Below, in pieces: positions 25,056 through 31,126 of a stretch of DNA of 31,126 bases. The stretch comes from CAYUZU01 sp964448675. Its GTDB lineage: Bacteria; Planctomycetota; Phycisphaerae; UBA1845; Fen-1342. Position 1 is the stretch's first letter. Every line of letters starts with the position of its first letter. The DNA lies in contig CAYUZU010000040.1 of assembly GCA_964448675.1 (NCBI GenBank), forward strand, positions 1 through 31,126, read 5' to 3'. The position numbers and the translations under genes were made by a program. The notes beneath the pieces were generated by a model, which was not told the origin of the DNA, did not search any database, and was given only the letters and a program-made list of their open reading frames with translations.

Positions 25056-25193
25056 GGGGAGAGTGCAACGAATCAGTGCGCTGGAGGGAAGGTGGTGCGC
25101 GCTACCTGTGCCGTCCGCCCGGCGGCGGAAGGTCTCAATCCGGTAGAACGGCGGTGGCGGGCACCATGCGCAGCAACCATTGAAGGGTAGCGA

Positions 25194-25226
25194 CACAGGG
25201 GAGGACGGGCTGCCGTCGCCCCTGTG
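25194..25226. terminator. Bidirectional hairpin between convergent operons
   Basis: CACAGGGG (25194-25201) pairs perfectly with CCCCTGTG (25219-25226), with a further ACGG/CCGT stem inside. No T tract follows on either side. It lies between the end of the beta-oxidation operon and the end of the minus-strand SBBP gene. Confidence 0.45.
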
Positions 25227-25292
25227 CCGCTGCGCTTGTACTCAAGCGCTTTCGCCTGTCGTCGACTGCGAATCGGCATGTGACCTCACGCA

Positions 25293-26906
25293 TCACGGCG
25301 CGAGCAATGCAACGAACGGGTCGACATCACGCCAGTTGACCATGCCGTCGCCATTGACGTCGTTGTTCATGAACCCGCAGCGCGGCGCTGCCGGGTCGAA
25401 CATGGCTTCCCATTGCGCCACATTGTTGTTCATCGCGGCGACGAAGTAGTCGATGTCACGCCAGCTCACCGCGCCGTCGCAGTTTCCATCGCCGGGACGC
25501 AGGCCCGGGGCAGCGTCGTACCGGGCGACGTAGAGCTGCGATGGCAACTCAACGCTGCCCGCGAAGTAAACGTCACCCGAATCGTCGACCGCGACAGTCT
25601 CGCCGCCGTTGGGCGTGAAGGAGTCGTGCGACAGGGTGAACTCCACATCCGACCCATCCGCCGTCAGCCGCACGGCGAAGAACTCGCCGAACGCGGCACC
25701 CGGAAAGTCGTTTGAATAAGTGTAGCCCGCCACGTGCGCGCGACCCGCGTTGTCGACCATGACATCGCGTACCGCGTCCACATTGTGCCCGGCGAGGAAC
25801 GTGCTGTATTCCAGCGTGCCAAGGTCGGGGTTGATTTTCGTGATGAACGCGTCGCTACAGTTGTGCAGCGGATCGAACGGCGGGCTGCCACAGCCGTTGA
25901 TCTCGCCGACAAACGTGGGCTGATACGCGCCCGGCGTCGTCGGGTAATCTTCCGATTCGGTAGTGCCGGCGACGTAGATCTTGCCGGCAGCATCTACGTC
26001 GAGGGCCCAGGTGTGCTCCCAGCCCGTACCGCCAAGATAAGTAGCGAAATCAACGGCGCTGCCATCGGCCGCAAGCCGCGCTACCACGACATCCTCCAGC
26101 CCGCCGGCGAAGTTCTGAAGCGGGTTGACCGTCGGGAAGTCGTGATATTCCGCGTTCGTCGCGACATAGATGCGGTCCTGATCATCGAGCGCCAGGGCCG
26201 CAATCCGCTCATCGTGCGAGCTACCCAGGTACGTGCTGTAGAGGATCTCGCTGCCGTCAGGGGACAGCCGCGTGATGAAGAGATCGGTGTACCAGTAGGG
26301 CGGGCTGTTCAACTCCGCCTGAATCGGATTCACGGTCGGGAAATCCGTGGACGCGGTCGTGCCGACGATGATGATATCGTCGTTGCTGGCGATCGCGATG
26401 TCATAGCCGGTGTCGGTGTAATCGCCGCCGAGATAAGTGCTGTATGTGATCGAGCCGTCCTCGGTGGACAGCTTGGTCACGAACGCCTCGCGGAAGTTGG
26501 CCTGGTATGGCTGGAGTGCATTGACCGTTGGCCAGTCGGCGGAATCGGTGAATCCCGTGATGCAGACCTCGCCCAGGGAATTCAGCGCGATGCCACCCGC
26601 GTTGTCATGGTCTGAGCCCGACAAGTGCGTCACCCAGAGGGGCTCGCCGGCGGGGCCGATTTTGGCCACGGCCATACCGAGATTTACGCCGTCATCGTCG
26701 CGATCCTGGGACAGGACATAGGCATTTCCCGTGTCGTCGATGACCATATCCCAGCCGGCCCCTTCGTTGAACCCCGTGACGGTGGTCTCATAGACGAGGC
26801 TGGGCGTGTCGGCCTGGAGTGGCACGGTCGCCGCGAGCAGGGCGATGGCGAAAGCGGTCGTGCGGCATTGGATGATACTGCCTGGTGAGAGTTTGTTGAT
26901 GGACAT
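25293..26906 (-). CDS. Secreted SBBP beta-propeller protein with dockerin-like C-terminus
   Basis: The 537-aa protein has a signal peptide (AFAIALLAATVPLQA, cleavage near residue 33). The body (about 40-460) is a series of SBBP-type repeats recognisable by STYLGG/STYLGS/ATYLGG/STFLAG strands and D(F/W/Y)PTVN or DYPTTPGAYQ segments every 60-70 residues. It probably folds as a beta-propeller. The last 66 residues (472-537) are two calcium-binding dockerin-like loops, GDGNCDGAVSWRDIDYFV and NDVNGDGMVNWRDVDPFV, a hallmark of Phycisphaerae-type secreted proteins, perhaps for surface attachment. The ATG has AAGGAG 7 nt upstream. No enzymatic motif is seen. The hairpin at 25194 lies past its stop. 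Confidence 0.88.
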   Translation of the reverse strand: MSINKLSPGSIIQCRTTAFAIALLAATVPLQADTPSLVYETTVTGFNEGAGWDMVIDDTGNAYVLSQDRDDDGVNLGMAVAKIGPAGEPLWVTHLSGSDHDNAGGIALNSLGEVCITGFTDSADWPTVNALQPYQANFREAFVTKLSTEDGSITYSTYLGGDYTDTGYDIAIASNDDIIIVGTTASTDFPTVNPIQAELNSPPYWYTDLFITRLSPDGSEILYSTYLGSSHDERIAALALDDQDRIYVATNAEYHDFPTVNPLQNFAGGLEDVVVARLAADGSAVDFATYLGGTGWEHTWALDVDAAGKIYVAGTTESEDYPTTPGAYQPTFVGEINGCGSPPFDPLHNCSDAFITKINPDLGTLEYSTFLAGHNVDAVRDVMVDNAGRAHVAGYTYSNDFPGAAFGEFFAVRLTADGSDVEFTLSHDSFTPNGGETVAVDDSGDVYFAGSVELPSQLYVARYDAAPGLRPGDGNCDGAVSWRDIDYFVAAMNNNVAQWEAMFDPAAPRCGFMNNDVNGDGMVNWRDVDPFVALLAP

Positions 26907-27106
26907 GGCGTCTCCTTCTGGCGTCTTGCCGTTTGGGCGCGATTGCGCTGCCTGCGGGCCCACCGGCCCTTCAAGCGTGTTGGTCGCGCTACGCGGCGAT
27001 TGATCACAGAAAAAAAGCACGGACGACCAGCGCGCCGCGCGGCGCAGCTTGCGCGCCGGATGTGAAGAAATGTTCAGTCTTGGCGGCAGATGGTGGAGAA
27101 ACCAGC

Positions 27107-27140
27107 GGCTCGCGCTGCCTGCGCGGGGGGGGGGCGAGCC
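27107..27140 (-). terminator. Hairpin with a ten-base homopolymer loop after the SurA-like gene
   Basis: GGCTCGC (27107-27113) pairs with GCGAGCC (27134-27140); the loop holds a run of ten G (27125-27134, C on the transcript). It lies 11 nt past the stop of the SurA-like gene. TGGTTTCT follows on the minus strand, so a weak terminator is possible. A T7 tract further on (about 27008-27014) is too distant to belong to it. Confidence 0.4.
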
Positions 27141-27150
27141 GGCGGGGCGG

Positions 27151-28425
27151 CTACGGTTGGCCGGCGTCCTCGGTGAGCAGCATCGCCTTCTTCAGCGCCG
27201 CCGACAGAAAGAGGTCGAGCGACGAGATCGTAGCGTCTTCGGCCAGGCGCATGATGTAGTCGGTCGACAGTCGGGCGAAGCGCCGTTCCATCAGTTCCTG
27301 TCGCAGCTCGTCCTGCACCTCGACGAAGCTGCGCTCGTCGGCGGGCGTGATCGCGCCGCACTGCACGATACACCAGCCTTCCTCGGTTTCGATGGGCTCG
27401 CTGTATTGTCCTTCCTGGTACTCGAAGATGAGTGCGCTGGCTTCGTCCAGCGGCGGCTGCAGCGGGCGGCCGATCATGCCCCACGAGCCGCCTTTGTCGG
27501 CATTGATGCCGCGCGAGTACGCGCGGGCGACGTTGGCGAAGGGCTGTTCCGCGAGGGCTTCGTAGGCCTGCCGCGCCTCGCGCGCCGCGGCCACCTTCGC
27601 CGCTGCCTTGGCCATCGGCGCCGCATTGCGCCACGTCACGTCGTCCGGCAGGAACGCGGCGAAGGGCAGCTCGATCAGCAGCAGCTCGCGCGTCTCCGGC
27701 GTGCGATACTCGTCGATCTGCCGCTGGTAGGCCGACCAGAGTTCGTCGCGCCGGATCTGGATCTGCGGGCGGAGCTTCTCACGCGTGTATTGGCGCACGA
27801 CGATGTCGCGCCGCACCTGCATCAGGAATTGCTCACGCGTCAGCCCCCACTGCGCCAGGTGCGCGTTGAGGCGGGCCGTGCTGCCGCCGAAGGCGCGCGC
27901 CGTGAAGTTGTCGACCTCCTGCTCGACGGCCTTGTTGAGCGCCCCGCGCCGCTCCTCGGCGATGCGGTCGATGGCCTCGGCGTAGATCAGCAGCGAACCG
28001 ACCTGCCGCTGGGTTTCGCTGCGAATGGCCTGGCGGGCCCGCTCGCGGAAGCCGGTGGCGGTGAGTGTGTCCCGCATCTCCAGCAGCTCGTCGCGAATGG
28101 GGTAAAGGACGTCGGCGACCGTGAGCACCGCGTTGTTGACCATCAGGATGTCAGCTTCGATGGCGTCCGGGCCCGGTTCCAGAGGGCGGGGCGGGGCCGT
28201 CGGCAGCGGCCGGGCCGGCTCAACCTCGATCTTTGGTGAGGGGGCCGGGACGACCTCGCCGCGGGTGACGCGCTCCTCGCGCTCAGCCGCCAGCTCGGCC
28301 TCGCTGCGCAGGACGGGTCGGCGGGCGTCCGGCGGCGGGTCGCGCTGTTCGCTGGTCTGGCAGGCGGCGAGCAGGCAGGTTGCGGCGAGAAGTACGAGGG
28401 CTGGAATCCGGGTCGTTTTCACCAT
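27151..28425 (-). CDS. SurA-like parvulin peptidyl-prolyl isomerase, predicted lipoprotein
   Basis: The 424-aa protein has a lipoprotein signal (lipobox LAAC, Cys22), then a Pro-rich linker (25-85). A SurA-type N-terminal helical chaperone region follows (about 88-240; VNNAVLTVADVLYPIRDEL, LTREQFLMQVRRDIVVRQYTREKL). The parvulin domain spans about 245-370, with FANVARAYSRGINADKGGSWGMIGR and EGQYSEPIETEEGWCIVQC. It probably helps fold outer-membrane proteins in the periplasm. The ATG at 28425 has no binding site, but a TATAGT -10 ends 6 nt before it, so the message may be leaderless. It points away from the tRNA genes. Confidence 0.87.
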   Translation of the reverse strand: MVKTTRIPALVLLAATCLLAACQTSEQRDPPPDARRPVLRSEAELAAEREERVTRGEVVPAPSPKIEVEPARPLPTAPPRPLEPGPDAIEADILMVNNAVLTVADVLYPIRDELLEMRDTLTATGFRERARQAIRSETQRQVGSLLIYAEAIDRIAEERRGALNKAVEQEVDNFTARAFGGSTARLNAHLAQWGLTREQFLMQVRRDIVVRQYTREKLRPQIQIRRDELWSAYQRQIDEYRTPETRELLLIELPFAAFLPDDVTWRNAAPMAKAAAKVAAAREARQAYEALAEQPFANVARAYSRGINADKGGSWGMIGRPLQPPLDEASALIFEYQEGQYSEPIETEEGWCIVQCGAITPADERSFVEVQDELRQELMERRFARLSTDYIMRLAEDATISSLDLFLSAALKKAMLLTEDAGQP

Positions 28426-28431
28426 ACCGCT

Positions 28432-28437
28432 ACTATA
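28432..28437 (-). promoter_or_regulatory. -10 element for a possibly leaderless SurA-like mRNA
   Basis: TATAGT on the minus strand ends 6 nt before the ATG, placing the expected transcription start at or next to the A of the start codon. No good -35 is seen (TACCGC at the right distance). Confidence 0.4.
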
Positions 28438-28526
28438 GCGTGGCCGCGATGACGGCGGTAGCGGCTGGGCCGGGTCGGCGGGACCGGGGCACGGGGGGCA
28501 TGGGGGTACATTGGCGGGTAGGGATC

Positions 28527-28555
28527 TTGACGTCGGTGCGGTGCGGGTCTACCTT
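28527..28555 (+). promoter_or_regulatory. Promoter for the tRNA genes
   Basis: TTGACG (28527-28532) and TACCTT (28550-28555) are separated by exactly 17 nt. The predicted start near 28562 lies about 29 nt before tRNA-Leu. It probably serves both tRNAs, which are 62 nt apart. Confidence 0.65.
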
Positions 28556-28590
28556 ACATGATCCAGCGGAAGCCACGGCCCCCGTAGCTT

Positions 28591-28676
28591 GCCCGGATGG
28601 CGGAATTGGCAGACGCGCCAGGTTGAGGGCCTGGTGAGGGTTAAACCTCGTGCTGGTTCGAATCCAGTTCCGGGCA
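28591..28676 (+). tRNA. tRNA-Leu (anticodon GAG)
   Basis: The 86-nt class II tRNA has acceptor stem GCCCGGA/TCCGGGC with discriminator A28676, anticodon stem CCAGG/CCTGG and anticodon GAG at 28625-28627. The long variable arm TGAGGGTTAAACCTCG and T-loop GGTTCGAATCC are also visible. CCA is not encoded. It reads CUC and CUU codons. Confidence 0.96.
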
Positions 28677-28738
28677 TTGTCGCGAGGTGACTGCGCCGCC
28701 GGCGCGGTGGTCACGGGCGACGCGTTTGCTGTTTGCGA

Positions 28739-28812
<74 letters not shown>

Positions 28813-28926
28813 TCAAGCCTAAACCTCGCGGACGTTTCGGGTCAGGTCAGAGGGCGTCCGCCGGGGCTTGCGAGAGGGTGTCTCGTTTCTGCGCGGCGAT
28901 CACCGCGCAACCGAAGGAGGCACCGC

Positions 28927-29173
28927 ATGTCACGCAGAGCATCGCTGCCCAACTGCCGCAAGCGCGGTACGCGGGCCCTGGTTACCCTTCGCGACAGCCA
29001 GACCGGGGGGCCGGGACGTTCGCCTCGGGGGATACGACGCGCCCGAGAGCCGGACGCGGCGCGCCGAGGTCATCGCCGCGTGGGAGGCGCGCGGCCGGCG
29101 ACTGCCCGAGGAAAAGCAGTCGTCGTCGTCGCCGATGGGCGGGCCGACGATCGCCGAACTGTGCCACAACTGG
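28927..29173 (+). pseudogene. N-terminal fragment of a tyrosine-recombinase-like integrase, frameshifted
   Basis: The ATG has a textbook AAGGAGG 6 nt upstream. The first 27 codons read MSRRASLPNCRKRG...VTLRDSQTG, then the frame is lost in a run of six G (29005-29010). Reading five G instead continues as GRDVRLGGYDAPESR and EVIAAWEARGRRLPEE, up to PTIAELCHNW. Together this resembles the arm-binding N-terminus of integrases widespread in planctomycetes, in which a basic RALVTLRD segment is followed by a YxxPESR...AAWEARGRRLP segment. The core and catalytic domains are missing: after Trp (29171-29173) the frame continues straight into RHS/dockerin sequence. The family name rests on memory of such N-termini and is moderately sure. 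The extra G may be a real mutation or a sequencing error. Confidence 0.55.
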
Positions 29174-30451
29174 CGCGATATCGACTGGTTCGTTTCCGCC
29201 CAGAACACGCGCGGCGGGGCGCGGTACACGTGGAACGCCGAGAACCGGCTGATCGCGGTGGAGCCGATCTCGCACCTCGGCGGTGTGCCGCGGGTGGAGT
29301 TCGCGTATGATTACCAGGGGCGCCGGGTCGCCAAGCGGGTGTATGATTGGGACCCGGGTGACCCGAACGACCCGAATGATGATGACTGGGCCAGTACGCC
29401 CAGCACGTCGCGGGCGTTTGTGTGGAGCGGGTGGTTGAAGCTGCTGGAGCTGGACGTGGATCCGAACGACGCCAACGATCCGAGCACGCGGCGGGCGTAT
29501 ACCTGGGGCCTCGACCTGGCCGGGCAGCAGGGCTCGGTGAACAGCCTCGACGCCGCCGGCGGTATCGGCGGCTTGCTGGCGATCAGCGACCCCAACGATC
29601 CGAACGACCCCAACGACCTGTTCGGCGACTTCGCCTACACCTACGACGCCAACGGGAACGTGGGCCAGCTCATCGACTGGGCACATGACCCGAACGACCC
29701 CAACGGCGCGATCGTGGCGCGGTACGAGTACGACCCCTACGGCAAGGTCATCGGCCCGGACGATGATGACGATGGCGACTGGCGCGACGACGCCGGTCCC
29801 TATGCGACCGAGAACCCCATCCGCTTCAGCACCAAGTACTTCGACGACGAAACCGGGCTGGGTGCGTGGATCTACCGCTACTACAGCCCGAGTCTGGGGC
29901 GGTGGATCAGCAGGGATCCGATTGAGGAGTTGGGTGCCGTTTCCATTCGAGGATTGTTCAGCAGAGTCGCGTCCGTCGCGCCGGATTCTGCTGATCGGCA
30001 AACGGTTCGGGCCCCATCGACAAGCGACATGAACTCCTACACCTATTTGGCTGGGAACCTATCACGGTCCGTTGATCCTTTTGGCTTATGTGAAGAGTCC
30101 ATCACGTTTCGCGGTCACGGGCTCTTTGAGGAGGACCCCACGAAGAACACAATACGTAAGGGCGAGACAATCCCCGTTTGTATGACGAACGGAATCAGGA
30201 GTGATGCCTGCTTGACGAAATGGGATGTTGAGAAGCACTGCAAGGACCTGTGCTGCGATGCCACTCTAGTTTTGAGAGGATGTGGGATTGGGCACAATGA
30301 AGAGTACATGCGAGAGCTCGCCTCGCGGTGCCCCCGCATCACACGCGTGTGCGGAACATTGCCGGCAGTCAAGTACATTCCTTATACCAACATCACCATC
30401 CCCGTGTGTCCTTGGAACTGGAACTGCATCGATGTCGAAGATGCTAAGTAG
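29135..30451 (+). CDS. RHS-family C-terminal fragment with cysteine-rich variable tip (candidate toxin)
   Basis: The start is the first in-frame ATG; no binding site supports it, and the frame is open further upstream into the integrase remnant. From 29174 it reads RDIDWFVSAQN (half a dockerin-like motif), then RHS/YD repeats (YTWNAENRLIAVE, FAYDYQGRRVAKRVYDWD, FAYTYDANGNVGQLIDW, ARYEYDPYGKVIG) interrupted by DPNDPND tracts. The RHS core-end signature follows: TGLGAWIYRYYSPSLGRWISRDPI, about 30 inserted residues, and SYTYLAGNLSRSVDPFGL. The 120-residue tip after DPFGL has 11 Cys and looks foreign: GC drops and codon use changes. FRGHGL (His codon 30116-30118) and LVLRGCGIGHN (Cys codon 30281-30283) resemble the HG...GC dyad of clan CD-like cysteine proteases. 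The downstream gene overlaps by 20 bp. Confidence 0.7.
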   Translation: MGGPTIAELCHNWRDIDWFVSAQNTRGGARYTWNAENRLIAVEPISHLGGVPRVEFAYDYQGRRVAKRVYDWDPGDPNDPNDDDWASTPSTSRAFVWSGWLKLLELDVDPNDANDPSTRRAYTWGLDLAGQQGSVNSLDAAGGIGGLLAISDPNDPNDPNDLFGDFAYTYDANGNVGQLIDWAHDPNDPNGAIVARYEYDPYGKVIGPDDDDDGDWRDDAGPYATENPIRFSTKYFDDETGLGAWIYRYYSPSLGRWISRDPIEELGAVSIRGLFSRVASVAPDSADRQTVRAPSTSDMNSYTYLAGNLSRSVDPFGLCEESITFRGHGLFEEDPTKNTIRKGETIPVCMTNGIRSDACLTKWDVEKHCKDLCCDATLVLRGCGIGHNEEYMRELASRCPRITRVCGTLPAVKYIPYTNITIPVCPWNWNCIDVEDAK

Positions 30452-30938
30452 GTCGGGCGCGAAGTTTGTCGCGCGTCGCGGAACCGTGATTTCTGTTAGT
30501 GTATTGGTCTTGGGCGTCCTCGGTGTGTGGGTATGGCAACGTAGCACATTCCCAACGACGAACCAGTATCGCGAGCTAATTCGGACAGCTGACCATGTGG
30601 AGATCAGAGCATTCTTGGTGGGACACGTTGAGAAGGGGCATGACTTGGCCGTGCTGAATACCCCAGGCGACCTCGCAAGCCTGGCAGATAGCCTCCGGAT
30701 AACCGGACCATGGTTGCCACTCGATGAGCTGACCGCGAACTCGTACCGCCTTCGGATAGTGAACTCAGGTAGAGCAACTGACATCGTGATTCGCGGTGGC
30801 GATCGAATCCGGACTGGGACGGTCTGGCATGCAGGAGTTTCCCCTGGCGTAGTCGAGACGATCCGCTCGCTCGTGCACAAGAACGGTGGCGAGATGCCAG
30901 ATTGGAGGAGTTTGGCCGGGGGGCGCGAGGGCCTGTAG
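30432..30938 (+). CDS. Small membrane-anchored protein, candidate immunity protein of the RHS tip
   Basis: The 168-aa protein starts MSKMLSRSGAKF, has a single transmembrane helix (about 19-36, VISVSVLVLGVLGVWVW) and a soluble domain of about 130 residues (NQYRELIRTADHVEIRAFL..., TANSYRLRIVNSG, DRIRTGTVWHAGV). I recognise no family. The start overlaps the end of the RHS tip gene by 20 bp, and its lower GC matches the tip and not the surroundings; both facts favour a toxin/immunity pair acquired together. The in-frame sequence upstream of 30432 lies inside the RHS tip and is not used. No good Shine-Dalgarno is seen, so translation may be coupled to the RHS gene. Confidence 0.65.
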   Translation: MSKMLSRSGAKFVARRGTVISVSVLVLGVLGVWVWQRSTFPTTNQYRELIRTADHVEIRAFLVGHVEKGHDLAVLNTPGDLASLADSLRITGPWLPLDELTANSYRLRIVNSGRATDIVIRGGDRIRTGTVWHAGVSPGVVETIRSLVHKNGGEMPDWRSLAGGREGL

Positions 30939-30995
30939 CGCGAAAGAAGGTCTCAGGCGGGCGGCACTGCCGGCGTCGCGGGTGAATCAGACGCG

Positions 30996-31126
30996 GTGTG
31001 CCACGGGCGTGCCAGCAGTGTCTTTCGCGACGGCGGCTTGCGACAGTCGTACGACGCGGACGGCAACCTGGTCGAGCAGGTGCTGGCGGGCGACATGAAC
31101 TGCGACGGCCGGGTGGACTGGCGTGA
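30996..31126 (+). CDS. Start of another RHS-repeat sequence with dockerin motif (runs off window)
   Basis: The frame reads GRASSVFRDGGLRQSYDADGNLVEQ (in pieces) and then AGDMNCDGRVDWR at the window edge. YDADGNL is a classic RHS/YD repeat, and GDMNCDGRVDWR is the start of a dockerin-like loop. No credible start codon is seen: a GTG at 30996 is the first in this frame after the immunity gene's stop, without a binding site. It may be the remnant of a displaced RHS gene. Its last residues (VDWR) would join seamlessly to RDIDWFVSAQN of the first RHS fragment at 29174. Confidence 0.5.
   Translation, partial: MCHGRASSVFRDGGLRQSYDADGNLVEQVLAGDMNCDGRVDWR

Noticed and set aside
28813..31126. A direct repeat of the tRNA-Arg 3' end marking the far attachment site of an integrated element
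   Set aside because: I looked for the T-arm and acceptor sequence downstream and did not find it; any far end lies outside the window.

Overview
The window looks like part of a chromosome of a Planctomycetota bacterium, most likely of the Phycisphaerae type. Four things point that way: high GC with strong G/C bias at third codon positions; a short ECF sigma factor directly upstream of a Ser/Thr kinase with a TPR tail; a secreted beta-propeller protein ending in two dockerin-like EF-hand motifs (GDGNCDG...WRDID, NGDG...WRDVD); and degenerate RHS genes carrying DPNDPN tracts. This placement is inference; the partial 23S rRNA could settle it.

Layout. (1) 1-973: 3' end of 23S rRNA, 5S rRNA and a terminator-like hairpin. 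(2) 1003-8920: a small divergent ORF, the sigma factor/kinase pair, and a convergent two-gene operon encoding an outer-membrane beta-barrel and a subtilisin-like lipoprotein. (3) 8994-10066: divergent promoters, a 34-residue peptide with nine cysteines, a beta-carbonic anhydrase and its terminator. (4) 10125-16915: archaeal-type PheT with an extra zinc knuckle, a secreted LolA-like/beta-propeller protein, a dolichol-kinase-like membrane protein and a coiled-coil protein. (5) 17012-19619: a membrane module of a zinc-ribbon protein, LemA and an M48 protease with a double zinc-ribbon tail. (6) 19625-25226: a fatty-acid beta-oxidation operon (two acyl-CoA dehydrogenases, thiolase, 3-hydroxyacyl-CoA dehydrogenase, enoyl-CoA hydratase) behind a candidate dyad operator. 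(7) 25293-28425: the SBBP/dockerin protein and a SurA-like lipoprotein foldase. (8) 28527-31126: tRNA-Leu(GAG), tRNA-Arg(ACG), then a scarred accessory region with a frameshifted integrase N-terminus fused in frame to an RHS C-terminal fragment, a cysteine-rich RHS tip with a possible His/Cys catalytic dyad, a membrane-anchored immunity candidate overlapping it, and the start of another RHS copy that leaves the window.

How the genes work together. The sigma factor and kinase are probably one regulatory unit. The barrel and subtilase share an operon and probably the outer membrane. LemA, the zinc-ribbon protein and the M48 protease probably serve membrane protein quality control. Genes 19718-25055 supply all four steps of a beta-oxidation cycle, but no acyl-CoA ligase or electron-transfer flavoprotein is present. 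The tRNA-proximal end looks like an RHS toxin/immunity hotspot built by recombination. The best candidates for something undescribed are the poly-cysteine micro-ORF before the carbonic anhydrase, the RHS tip/immunity pair, and the dockerin motif embedded in RHS repeats at the apparent recombination joint.
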